NCBI GenBank assembly: GCA_023462275.1
Contig: JAEWYD010000268.1
Span: 1-37,141 of the forward strand
Reading direction: 5' to 3'
Source: Actinomycetes bacterium
GTDB taxonomy: Bacteria > Actinomycetota > Actinomycetes > Actinomycetales > Cellulomonadaceae
Length of the DNA: 37,141 nucleotides
How positions within the stretch are numbered: position 1 is the first letter of the stretch; each line of letters starts with the position of its first letter. This document shows positions 30,819-37,141 of this stretch, one piece after another. The notes under the pieces were generated by a model. The model saw only the letters and a program-made list of their open reading frames with translations, did no database searches and was not told where the DNA came from. The position numbers were made by a program, and so were the translations under genes.

Positions 30819-30846
30819 GGCCCGGGCCCCTCGCGGGGCCCGGGCC
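30819..30846 (+). terminator. Terminator after rplO
   Basis: A perfect 12-bp stem joins GGCCCGGGCCCC (30819-30830) to GGGGCCCGGGCC (30835-30846) over TCGC, six bases after the stop; only TT follows. It separates the S10-spc run from secY. Confidence 0.8.
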
Positions 30847-30873
30847 TTCCACCATCGCCCGGTCAATCTGGGT

Positions 30874-30879
30874 TAGGGT
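30874..30879 (+). promoter_or_regulatory. Candidate -10 for secY-adk-map
   Basis: TAGGGT at 30874-30879 is a fair -10 for secY, about 91 bases before its GTG. No convincing -35 is seen at 16-18 bases. Confidence 0.35.
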
Positions 30880-30969
30880 GCGGGCGGCACCGGAGCGCGT
30901 CGACGACGACGTCCACGAGTGCTGCCCCGCACGATCGACACACCGCGTGGAGCGGTAGCAGGAGGACAG

Positions 30970-32268
30970 GTGCTCAGCGCATTGCTCCGGGCCTTCCGGA
31001 CGCCAGACCTGCGGCGCAAGCTGCTGTTCACCATCGGCATCGTCGTGGTGTTCCGGATCGGCTCCTACCTGCCGACGCCGGGCGTGGACTACGCCAACGT
31101 GCAGCAGTGCGTGGACCAGACGCGGACGGACGAGAGCCTCCTCGGCCTCGTCAACCTCTTCAGCGGCGGTGCGCTGCTGCAGCTGGCGATCTTCGCGCTG
31201 GGCATCATGCCGTACATCACCGCGAGCATCATCATCCAGCTGCTGCGGGTGGTCATCCCTCGGTTCGAGGCGCTGCACCAGGAGGGCCAGAGCGGCACCT
31301 CGAAGCTCACGCAGTACACCCGGTACCTCACGATCGGCCTGGCGGTCCTGCAGTCGACGACGATCGTCGCGATCGCCCGGAGCGGCCAGCTCTTCAGCGG
31401 CTGCCCCGTCGAGGTGATCCCGGACAAGAGCATCATGACGACGCTGCTCATGATCGTCACGATGACGGCCGGTACGGCCATGATCATGTGGCTGGGCGAG
31501 CTCATCACCGAGCGCGGCATCGGCAACGGCATGTCGCTGCTGATCTTCACGCAGATCGTGGCCCGGTTCCCGACGACGATGTGGTCGATCGCCGGTGGCA
31601 ACAACGGTGCGTCGAAGTTCATCGTCGTCATCGCGGTGCTGCTGCTGGTCATCGCCCTGGTCGTCTTCGTCGAGCAGTCGCAGCGCCGGATCCCGGTGCA
31701 GTACGCCAAGCGCATGGTGGGTCGCAAGATGTACGGGGGCTCGAGCACCTACATCCCCATCAAGATCAACATGTCCGGCGTCATCCCGGTCATCTTCGCC
31801 TCGTCGCTCCTGGCGGTACCGGGCCTGCTCGCCCAGTTCGGTGACCAGCGCGCGTCGTGGGTCCAGTGGGTGTCCCTGCACATCGTCAAGCAGAGCTCGC
31901 CGGGCCACATCATCAGCTACATCGTGCTGATCATCTTCTTCGCGTACTTCTACACGGCGATCACGTTCAACCCGGACGAGGTCGCGGACAACATGAAGAA
32001 GTACGGCGGCTTCATCCCGGGCATCCGGGCCGGGCGGCCGACGGCCGAGTACCTCGAGTACGTGCTCTCCCGGATCACGTCCGTCGGCTCGCTCTACCTG
32101 GCCGCGGTCGCGATGATCCCGCTCGCGACCTTCATCCTGCTCGGCGTGGGAACTGGCGTCGCCTTCGGTGGCACGTCGATCATGATCATGGTCGGCGTCG
32201 GCATCGAGACGGTGAAGCAGATCGAGTCCCAGCTGCAGCAGCGGCACTACGAAGGGTTCCTCCGGTGA
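30970..32268 (+). CDS. secY: Preprotein translocase subunit SecY
   Basis: SecY is the channel of the general secretion pathway, partner of SecE (3696) and SecG. It has 432 residues from GTG 30970 (SD AGGAGGA). The first membrane segment is about 19-35; about ten hydrophobic segments follow. Conserved parts include FALGIMPYITASIIIQLL and GERGIGNG-like ITERGIGNGMSLLIF. An in-frame GTG at 30919 would add 17 residues without an SD or family support. The stop overlaps the adk GTG start by four bases. Confidence 0.97.
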   Translation: MLSALLRAFRTPDLRRKLLFTIGIVVVFRIGSYLPTPGVDYANVQQCVDQTRTDESLLGLVNLFSGGALLQLAIFALGIMPYITASIIIQLLRVVIPRFEALHQEGQSGTSKLTQYTRYLTIGLAVLQSTTIVAIARSGQLFSGCPVEVIPDKSIMTTLLMIVTMTAGTAMIMWLGELITERGIGNGMSLLIFTQIVARFPTTMWSIAGGNNGASKFIVVIAVLLLVIALVVFVEQSQRRIPVQYAKRMVGRKMYGGSSTYIPIKINMSGVIPVIFASSLLAVPGLLAQFGDQRASWVQWVSLHIVKQSSPGHIISYIVLIIFFAYFYTAITFNPDEVADNMKKYGGFIPGIRAGRPTAEYLEYVLSRITSVGSLYLAAVAMIPLATFILLGVGTGVAFGGTSIMIMVGVGIETVKQIESQLQQRHYEGFLR

Positions 32269-32840
32269 GCTCGCGGTTCGTGATCATGGGTCCTCAGGGA
32301 TCCGGCAAGGGCACCCAGGCGGCGCGGATCTCGGCGCACTTCGGTGTACCGGCGATCTCCACCGGCGACATCTTCCGCGCCAACATCGCGGGCGGTACCG
32401 AGCTCGGCATCCTCGCCCAGGGTTACACCTCCCGCGGTGAGCTGGTTCCCGACGAGGTCACGAACGCGATGGTGCGTGACCGCCTCGGCCAGGCCGACGC
32501 GGGCGACGGCTTCATCCTCGACGGGTACCCGCGCAACGCGGCGCAGGTGGACGAGCTCGACACGATCCTCGGAGACCTCGGTGTGGCCCTCGACGCCGTG
32601 ATCCAGCTCACCGCCGACCGGCACGAGCTCATGGCCCGCATGCGTCGCCGTGCCGAGCTCGAGGGCCGCGCGGACGACACGGAGGACGTCATCGCCCGCC
32701 GGCTGGACATCTACGAGGCCGAGACGGCACCGCTCGCGAGCGCGTACGCGGCCCGCGGGCTCCTGGTCACCGTCGACGGGATCGGCGAGGTCGGCGAGAT
32801 CACGGACCGCGTGCTCGCGGCGCTCGGCGCGCGGGTGTGA
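32265..32840 (+). CDS. adk: Adenylate kinase
   Basis: Interconverts ATP, AMP and ADP. It has 191 residues, the short-LID actinobacterial type lacking the zinc-finger LID. The P-loop is GPQGSGKGT (9-17), where most homologues have GPPGAGKGT. It also has the NMP-binding STGDIFRANI, DGYPRNAAQ and RADDTEDVIARRL. GTG 32265 overlaps the secY stop (GTGA). The longer open frame upstream lies inside secY. It is followed by map with a one-base TGATG overlap. Confidence 0.96.
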   Translation: MSSRFVIMGPQGSGKGTQAARISAHFGVPAISTGDIFRANIAGGTELGILAQGYTSRGELVPDEVTNAMVRDRLGQADAGDGFILDGYPRNAAQVDELDTILGDLGVALDAVIQLTADRHELMARMRRRAELEGRADDTEDVIARRLDIYEAETAPLASAYAARGLLVTVDGIGEVGEITDRVLAALGARV

Positions 32841-33673
32841 TGTTCCGGGAGCGCATCGAGCTCAAGGACAACGCCCAGATCCGCGCCATGCGCGCGGCTG
32901 GGCTCGTCGTCGCCGACGCCCTCGCAGCCGTCCGCGCAGCGGTGCGCCCCGGCGTGACGACGGCCGAGCTCGACGCCGTGGCCGCCGGCGTGATCGAGTC
33001 GGCGGGAGCGACGCCGTCGTTCGTCGGCGTCGACGGGGGCTACGGCGCCCCGCCCTACCCCGCGACCACGTGCATCTCGGTCAACGAGGAGATCGTCCAC
33101 GGCATCCCGGGCGGCCGCGTGGTCCAGGCCGGCGACGTGGTCTCGGTCGACTGCGGGGCGATCGTCGAGGGCTGGCACGGTGACTCGGCGTTCTCCATGG
33201 TCGTCGGGCCGGCGGACGCGGCCGACGTCGCCCTGGTCGAGACCACCGAGGCCGCCATGTGGGCAGGCATCGCGGCGCTCGCGTCCGGCGACCGGCTCGG
33301 CCGTGTCGGCGACGCCGTGGAGGCCACCGCGCGGGCCGCGGAGGCCCGCTACGGGATCGTGCAGGAGTACACCGGGCACGGCATCGGACGAGAGATGCAC
33401 GAGGCGCCGACGGTGCTGAACTACCACTCCCGCGAGCGTGGCCCCAAGGTCCGCCCCGGGCTCTGCGTGGCGGTCGAGCCGATGCTCACGCGCGGCACGG
33501 CCGAGACCCGGGAGCTCGACGACGGCTGGACCGTCGTGACCGAGGACGGCTCCCGCTCGGCGCACTGGGAGCACACGGTCGCGGTGACCGCTGGCGGTCT
33601 CTGGGTGCTCACGGCGCCCGACGGCGGTGCGTCGCGTCTCGGCGCCCTCGGCGTGGCCGTCGCGCCGGTCTGA
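32840..33673 (+). CDS. map: Methionine aminopeptidase, type I
   Basis: Removes the initiator methionine. It has 277 residues. The five metal ligands are present: D104 (SVDCG), D115 (WHGDSAF), H180 (TGHGIG), E213 (AVEPM) and E244 (HWEHT); H87 (IVHGIPGG) is the substrate-binding histidine. ATG 32840 is preferred; an adjacent GTG at 32837 would add one residue. There is no N-terminal zinc finger. The secY-adk-map order is standard in Gram-positive bacteria. Confidence 0.97.
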   Translation: MFRERIELKDNAQIRAMRAAGLVVADALAAVRAAVRPGVTTAELDAVAAGVIESAGATPSFVGVDGGYGAPPYPATTCISVNEEIVHGIPGGRVVQAGDVVSVDCGAIVEGWHGDSAFSMVVGPADAADVALVETTEAAMWAGIAALASGDRLGRVGDAVEATARAAEARYGIVQEYTGHGIGREMHEAPTVLNYHSRERGPKVRPGLCVAVEPMLTRGTAETRELDDGWTVVTEDGSRSAHWEHTVAVTAGGLWVLTAPDGGASRLGALGVAVAPV

Positions 33674-33733
33674 CGCTGCTCGGCGTGTCCGCTGGACGGG
33701 GCGCCGGGGGAGCCTCCGAGGGACGCCTCCCGG

Positions 33734-33763
33734 TTACGGATCTGACGCCGAATGCCGTAGGAT
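33734..33763 (+). promoter_or_regulatory. Candidate promoter for infA
   Basis: TTACGG (33734-33739) and TAGGAT (33758-33763) are spaced 18 bases apart. A start near 33770 gives a leader of about 138 bases before infA. The 234-bp map–infA gap holds nothing else I can support. Confidence 0.5.
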
Positions 33764-33907
33764 GACCCGTTGGGTGTCTACCCACAGTTGCGCGTGCCCG
33801 GCATCGTCGGGTCGGCAGGGTGGACCCCATCCCCCCGGCACCACCAGGCGGAGTCGTCCGTCCGGCGTCGGCGGGTGTGCACGGAACCCTAGGAGTAAGC
33901 GGAGGAC

Positions 33908-34129
33908 ATGGCGAAGAAGGACGGCGTCATCGAGATCGAGGGCAGCGTTGTCGAGGCCCTGCCGAACGCGATGTTCCGCGTGGAGCTGGCCAACGGGCAC
34001 CGGGTCCTCGCCCACATCTCGGGCAAGATGCGACAGCACTACATCCGGATCCTCCCGGAGGACCGGGTGGTGGTCGAGCTGAGCCCGTACGACCTGTCCC
34101 GCGGTCGCATCGTCTACCGCTACAAGTAG
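33908..34129 (+). CDS. infA: Translation initiation factor IF-1
   Basis: IF-1 blocks the A site during initiation. It has 73 residues of a single OB fold: MAKKDGVIEIEGSVVEALPN, FRVELANGHRVLAHISGKMR and the ending SRGRIVYRYK. SD GCGGAGGA. It heads the infA-rpmJ-rpsM-rpsK-rpoA-rplQ set. Confidence 0.98.
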   Translation: MAKKDGVIEIEGSVVEALPNAMFRVELANGHRVLAHISGKMRQHYIRILPEDRVVVELSPYDLSRGRIVYRYK

Positions 34130-34166
34130 TCCGCCTCAGGCGTCCCCCGGGCCGCCGACGACAGCA

Positions 34167-34191
34167 CCGCCGCCGGAACGCGCGGCGGCGG
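34167..34191 (+). other. Hairpin overlapping the rpmJ ribosome binding site
   Basis: CCGCCGCC (34167-34174) pairs with GGCGGCGG (34184-34191) over nine bases. The 3' arm runs into the SD GGAGGAAAG of rpmJ, so the stem could limit ribosome access. Also compatible with simple GC-rich spacer. Confidence 0.4.
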
Positions 34192-34201
34192 AGGAAAGAG
34201 C

Positions 34202-34315
34202 ATGAAGGTCAAGCCGAGCGTCAAGAAGATCTGCGACAAGTGCAAGGTGATCCGCCGGCACGGTCGCGTGATGGTCATCTGCGAGAACCCGCGGCACAAG
34301 CAGCGCCAGGGCTGA
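34202..34315 (+). CDS. rpmJ: 50S ribosomal protein L36 (bL36, zinc form)
   Basis: A 37-residue zinc-ribbon protein, starting MKVKPSVKKICDKCKVIRRH and ending NPRHKQRQG. Zinc ligands are C11, C14, C27 and H32, so this is the zinc-binding paralogue type. ATG 34202 follows GAGGAAAG. It is too short for many gene callers. Found in its usual place between infA and rpsM. Confidence 0.97.
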   Translation: MKVKPSVKKICDKCKVIRRHGRVMVICENPRHKQRQG

Positions 34316-34323
34316 CGCAGCAT

Positions 34324-34412
34324 TCGGCACCCCTGGGTGCCGACCAGCGCACGATCAGCGCAAGCACCCCCGGTTCGGAGGCCGGGGCCCGGGACTCCGG
34401 GACGATCGTGCG
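34324..34412 (+). promoter_or_regulatory. Multibranched leader upstream of rpsM
   Basis: First, TCGGCACC (34324-34331) pairs with GGTGCCGA (34336-34343) over CCTG. Then CGCACGATC (34348-34356) pairs with GATCGTGCG (34404-34412), enclosing two smaller stems, CCCCGG/CCGGGG and CCGG/CCGG. The 129-bp rpmJ–rpsM gap is thus mostly folded RNA ending just before the SD (AGGAG). It may be an attenuator or ribosomal-protein target; the ligand is unknown. Confidence 0.5.
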
Positions 34413-34444
34413 GAGGACCTCCGAAGCAGTACAGGAGCAAGCAG

Positions 34445-34822
34445 ATGGCACGTCTCGTCGGCGTCGACCTCCCCCGCGAAAAGCGGCTCGAGGTTGCGCT
34501 CACCTACATCTACGGCGTCGGGCGCACGCGCGCCCGGCAGACCCTCGCAGCGACCGGGATCAGCCCGGACATGCGGGTGCGTGACCTCGGCGACGCCGAG
34601 CTCGTCGCGCTCCGCGACTACCTCGAGGGCAACTTCAAGCTCGAGGGTGACCTCCGCCGTGAGGTCGCGGCGGACATCCGCCGCAAGGTCGAGATCGGCA
34701 GCTACCAGGGCCTCCGGCACCGCCGCGGGCTTCCCGTGCGCGGCCAGCGGACCAAGACGAACGCTCGTACCCGCAAGGGTCCGAAGCGGACCGTGGCCGG
34801 CAAGAAGAAGGCCCGCAAGTAG
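34445..34822 (+). CDS. rpsM: 30S ribosomal protein S13 (uS13)
   Basis: uS13 lies in the 30S head and forms bridges to L5. It has 125 residues from ATG 34445 (SD AGGAG), starting MARLVGVDLPREKRLEVALT, with helix-two-turn-helix YGVGRTRARQTL and the basic C-terminal tail RGQRTKTNARTRKGPKR. Upstream in-frame ATGs lie inside the folded leader and are rejected. A 39-bp gap leads to rpsK. Confidence 0.98.
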   Translation: MARLVGVDLPREKRLEVALTYIYGVGRTRARQTLAATGISPDMRVRDLGDAELVALRDYLEGNFKLEGDLRREVAADIRRKVEIGSYQGLRHRRGLPVRGQRTKTNARTRKGPKRTVAGKKKARK

Positions 34823-34861
34823 CGCGTCCCGCCCCGACAGACCGAACGGACAAGGAACCCC

Positions 34862-35266
34862 ATGCCTCCGAAGACCCGCTCCGCCGGCGCCCGCAAGCCG
34901 CGCCGCAAGGAGAAGAAGAACATCGCCGTGGGCGTCGCCCACATCAAGAGCACCTTCAACAACACGATCGTGTCGATCACCGACCCGTCGGGCGCCGTGA
35001 TCGCCTGGGCCTCCTCGGGCCAGGTCGGCTACAAGGGCTCGCGCAAGTCGACGCCGTTCGCCGCGCAGCTCGCCGCCGAGGCCGCCGCCCGGCGTGCGCA
35101 GGAGCACGGCATGAAGAAGGTCGACGTCCTCGTCAAGGGCCCCGGCTCCGGCCGCGAGGCCGCGATCCGCTCCCTGCAGGCCACCGGCCTCGAGGTGGGC
35201 TCGATCCAGGACGTGACGCCGCAGGCGCACAACGGCTGCCGGCCGCCCAAGCGCCGCCGCGTCTGA
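34862..35266 (+). CDS. rpsK: 30S ribosomal protein S11 (uS11)
   Basis: uS11 is in the 30S platform near the mRNA exit. It has 134 residues, with a basic N-terminus, HIKSTFNNTIVSITDPSG, and the C-terminal DVTPQAHNGCRPPKRRRV. SD AAGGA. In many actinobacteria rpsD follows directly; here two hairpins and rpoA follow, and rpsD is absent. Confidence 0.98.
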   Translation: MPPKTRSAGARKPRRKEKKNIAVGVAHIKSTFNNTIVSITDPSGAVIAWASSGQVGYKGSRKSTPFAAQLAAEAAARRAQEHGMKKVDVLVKGPGSGREAAIRSLQATGLEVGSIQDVTPQAHNGCRPPKRRRV

Positions 35267-35284
35267 CCTGACCGCAGGACTCAC

Positions 35285-35310
35285 GGCCCGGCGACGACCG
35301 TCGCCGGGCC
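35285..35310 (+). terminator. Hairpin after rpsK
   Basis: GGCCCGGCGAC (35285-35295) pairs perfectly with GTCGCCGGGCC (35300-35310) over GACC, 18 bases after the rpsK stop. It may partially terminate or process the transcript before rpoA. No U-tract. Confidence 0.6.
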
Positions 35311-35324
35311 CGCACGCTGCAGGA

Positions 35325-35354
35325 CCCTGCCGGGTGGACGGATGCCCGGCAGGG
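35325..35354 (+). other. Second hairpin between rpsK and rpoA
   Basis: CCCTGCCGGG (35325-35334) pairs perfectly with CCCGGCAGGG (35345-35354) over a ten-base loop. The following TCATATG could contain a -10 for rpoA, but no -35 is convincing. Together with the first hairpin it fills the place where rpsD usually lies. Confidence 0.5.
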
Positions 35355-35398
35355 AGTGATGCGTCATATGGCGGACGCACACCGAGAGGACATCCACA

Positions 35399-36397
35399 GT
35401 GCTCATCGCACAGCGCCCCACCCTGACCGAAGAGGTCATCTCCGAGAACCGGTCGCGGTTCGTCATCGAGCCGCTGGAGCCGGGCTTCGGCTACACGCTC
35501 GGCAACTCCCTGCGCCGGACGCTCCTGTCGTCCATCCCCGGCGCCGCCGTCACGTCCATCCGGATCGACGGCGTCCTGCACGAGTTCTCCACCGTGCCCG
35601 GGGTCAAGGAAGACGTCACCGAGATCATCCTGAACATCAAGGAGCTCGTCGTCTCCTCCGAGAACGACGAGCCGGTCGTGATGTACCTGCGCAAGCAGGG
35701 CCCCGGCACCGTCAGCGGCGCCGACATCACGCCGCCCGCGGGTGTCGAGGTGCACAACCCCGACCTCCACATCGCCACGCTGAACGGCAAGGGCAAGCTG
35801 GAGATCGAGCTGACGGTCGAGCGCGGCCGCGGGTACGTCTCGGCGCAGCAGAACAAGCAGTACGACGCGGAGATCGGCCGGATCCCGGTCGACTCGATCT
35901 ACTCGCCGGTGCTCAAGGTCACCTACAAGGTGGAGGCCACGCGCGTCGAGCAGCGGACGGACTTCGACAAGCTCATCGTCGACGTCGAGACGAAGCCGGC
36001 CATCGCGCCGCGCGACGCGCTCGCGTCCGCCGGCAAGACCCTGGTCGAGCTGTTCGGCCTGGCCCGCGAGCTGAACGTCGAGGCCGAGGGCATCGAGATC
36101 GGCCCCTCGCCGACCGACGCCGCGCTCGCCGCCGACCTCGCGCTGCCGATCGAGGAGCTGCAGCTCACGATCCGCTCGTACAACTGCCTCAAGCGCGAGG
36201 GCATCCACACCGTGGGCGAGCTCGTGGCCCGCAGCGAGGCGGACCTCCTGGACATCCGCAACTTCGGTGCGAAGTCGATCACCGAGGTGAAGGAGAAGCT
36301 GGCCGGCCTGGGGCTGAACCTGAAGGACAGCCCGCTGGAGTACGACCCGTCGGCCTACTACGACGACGCCGAGTACCCCGACGACGAGCTGTCCTGA
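35399..36397 (+). CDS. rpoA: RNA polymerase subunit alpha
   Basis: RpoA dimerises to nucleate the polymerase; its C-terminal domain binds UP elements and activators. It has 332 residues from GTG 35399 (SD GAGAGGA). The N-terminal domain has GFGYTLGNSLRRTLLSSIPG; the C-terminal helix-hairpin-helix domain has SYNCLKREGIHTVGELV and NFGAKSITEVKEKL. The C-terminal end is acidic (YYDDAEYPDDELS). It lies with rplQ, as usual. Confidence 0.98.
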   Translation: MLIAQRPTLTEEVISENRSRFVIEPLEPGFGYTLGNSLRRTLLSSIPGAAVTSIRIDGVLHEFSTVPGVKEDVTEIILNIKELVVSSENDEPVVMYLRKQGPGTVSGADITPPAGVEVHNPDLHIATLNGKGKLEIELTVERGRGYVSAQQNKQYDAEIGRIPVDSIYSPVLKVTYKVEATRVEQRTDFDKLIVDVETKPAIAPRDALASAGKTLVELFGLARELNVEAEGIEIGPSPTDAALAADLALPIEELQLTIRSYNCLKREGIHTVGELVARSEADLLDIRNFGAKSITEVKEKLAGLGLNLKDSPLEYDPSAYYDDAEYPDDELS

Positions 36398-36454
36398 CCT
36401 GACGGCCCGGCGGCGCCGGACCCGCGACCTTCCAGAACTCAAGGAGTAACGATC

Positions 36455-37069
36455 ATGCCCACTCCCACCAAGGGCCCGCGGCTCGGTGGCGGTCCGGCGC
36501 ACGAGCGGCTCATGCTCGCGAACCTCGCGACGAGCCTGTTCCAGCACCGTCGCATCACCACGACGGAGACCCGCGCCAAGCGGCTCCGTCCGCTGGCGGA
36601 GCGCCTCATCACGTTCGCGAAGCGCGGCGACCTCCACGCGCGGCGTCGCGTGCTGACGGTCGTGCGGGACAAGAGCGTCGTGCACGAGCTCTTCACCGAG
36701 ATCGCGCCGATGATGGCCGAGCGCGAGGGTGGCTACACCCGCATCACGAAGATCGGCCCCCGCAAGGGCGACAACGCCCCCATGGCGGTCATCGAGCTGG
36801 TCCAGGAGCGGTTGAGCCCGAAGCAGGCGACCATCAAGGAGGCCGAGAAGGCCACCAAGAAGGCAGCCAAGAAGGAGGCCGCGCCCGTGAAGGACGAGAA
36901 GAGCACCGAGCCGACCGAGGCGACTACGGCTGGCGAGCCGACGGACGTCGAGGAGACGCAGGGCAACCTCGACGCGACCGGCGAGCGTGAGGTGCCCGGC
37001 GAGGACACCGACGTCGAGGCCGTCGAGCAGGCGGTCGCGGAGGCCACCGAGGACTCCGAGAAGGCCTGA
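36455..37069 (+). CDS. rplQ: 50S ribosomal protein L17 (bL17) with long C-tail
   Basis: bL17 lies around the tunnel exit on the 50S surface. It has 204 residues. The core (1-120) starts MPTPTKGPRLGGGPAHERLM and ends near VIELVQERL. Residues 121-150 are Lys/Ala-rich (EKATKKAAKKEA) and 151-204 acidic (Glu, Asp, Thr). The core alone matches the 115-130 residues of most species; extended forms occur in actinobacteria. SD AAGGAG. Confidence 0.97.
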   Translation: MPTPTKGPRLGGGPAHERLMLANLATSLFQHRRITTTETRAKRLRPLAERLITFAKRGDLHARRRVLTVVRDKSVVHELFTEIAPMMAEREGGYTRITKIGPRKGDNAPMAVIELVQERLSPKQATIKEAEKATKKAAKKEAAPVKDEKSTEPTEATTAGEPTDVEETQGNLDATGEREVPGEDTDVEAVEQAVAEATEDSEKA

Positions 37070-37089
37070 CAGCACCCAGCACGACGCGA

Positions 37090-37117
37090 GGGGCCCGGAC
37101 CCCACCGTCCGGGCCCC
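37090..37117 (+). terminator. Terminator after rplQ
   Basis: GGGGCCCGGAC (37090-37100) pairs perfectly with GTCCGGGCCCC (37107-37117) over CCCACC, 20 bases after the stop. No U-tract. No further gene is visible before the window ends. Confidence 0.8.
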
Positions 37118-37141
37118 ACCTCGTGCGTCAGGGGTCGTGGC

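Overview
The window is the core transcription and translation locus of a high-GC actinobacterium. Every gene I can support lies on the + strand. Actinobacterial marks are the tRNA-Trp–secE–nusG–rplK–rplA–rplJ–rplL–rpoBC order, the helical insertion in RpoC, the zinc-type S14, and heavy use of GTG and TTG starts. I found no mobile element, CRISPR array, defence system or biosynthetic cluster.

Layout: (1) 1-3460, a repeat, two small hot-dog dehydratase genes, murB and a class I aminotransferase. (2) 3561-7842, tRNA-Trp, secE, nusG, rplK, rplA, a small VOC-fold gene, rplJ and rplL. (3) 8210-15689, rpoB and rpoC. (4) 16222-20530, the str operon rpsL-rpsG-fusA-tuf. (5) 20898-30812, the S10/spc block from rpsJ to rplO. 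(6) 30970-33673, secY-adk-map. (7) 33908-37069, infA-rpmJ-rpsM-rpsK-rpoA-rplQ. rpsD, which lies between rpsK and rpoA in many actinobacteria, is absent. Candidate promoters, GC-rich hairpins and structured leaders separate the blocks, and within blocks many genes overlap by 1-8 bases.

The most unusual feature is a change of character near the rplL/rpoB boundary (about 7.4-8.2 kb). To the left, Thr is mostly ACC, Glu is often GAA, REP-like palindromes sit between genes, and the SecE, L11 and L1 sequences look to me like Propionibacteriales. To the right, ACG and CTC codons are common, GAA is rare in rpoB/rpoC, no REP-like repeats are seen, and the proteins plus the missing rpsD look like Micrococcales, perhaps Cellulomonadaceae. 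This could be a chimeric assembly or homologous replacement across a syntenic locus; the sequence alone does not decide.

The other points worth checking are regulatory or structural: a shared stem-loop motif in the leaders of both rpsL and rpsJ, a multibranched leader before rpsM, an L10-type attenuator and a candidate L1 operator. Several ribosomal or transcription proteins carry long low-complexity tails (uL15, bL17, uS3, uS5, NusG). I saw no clearly new multi-gene system; the genes themselves are conserved housekeeping functions.
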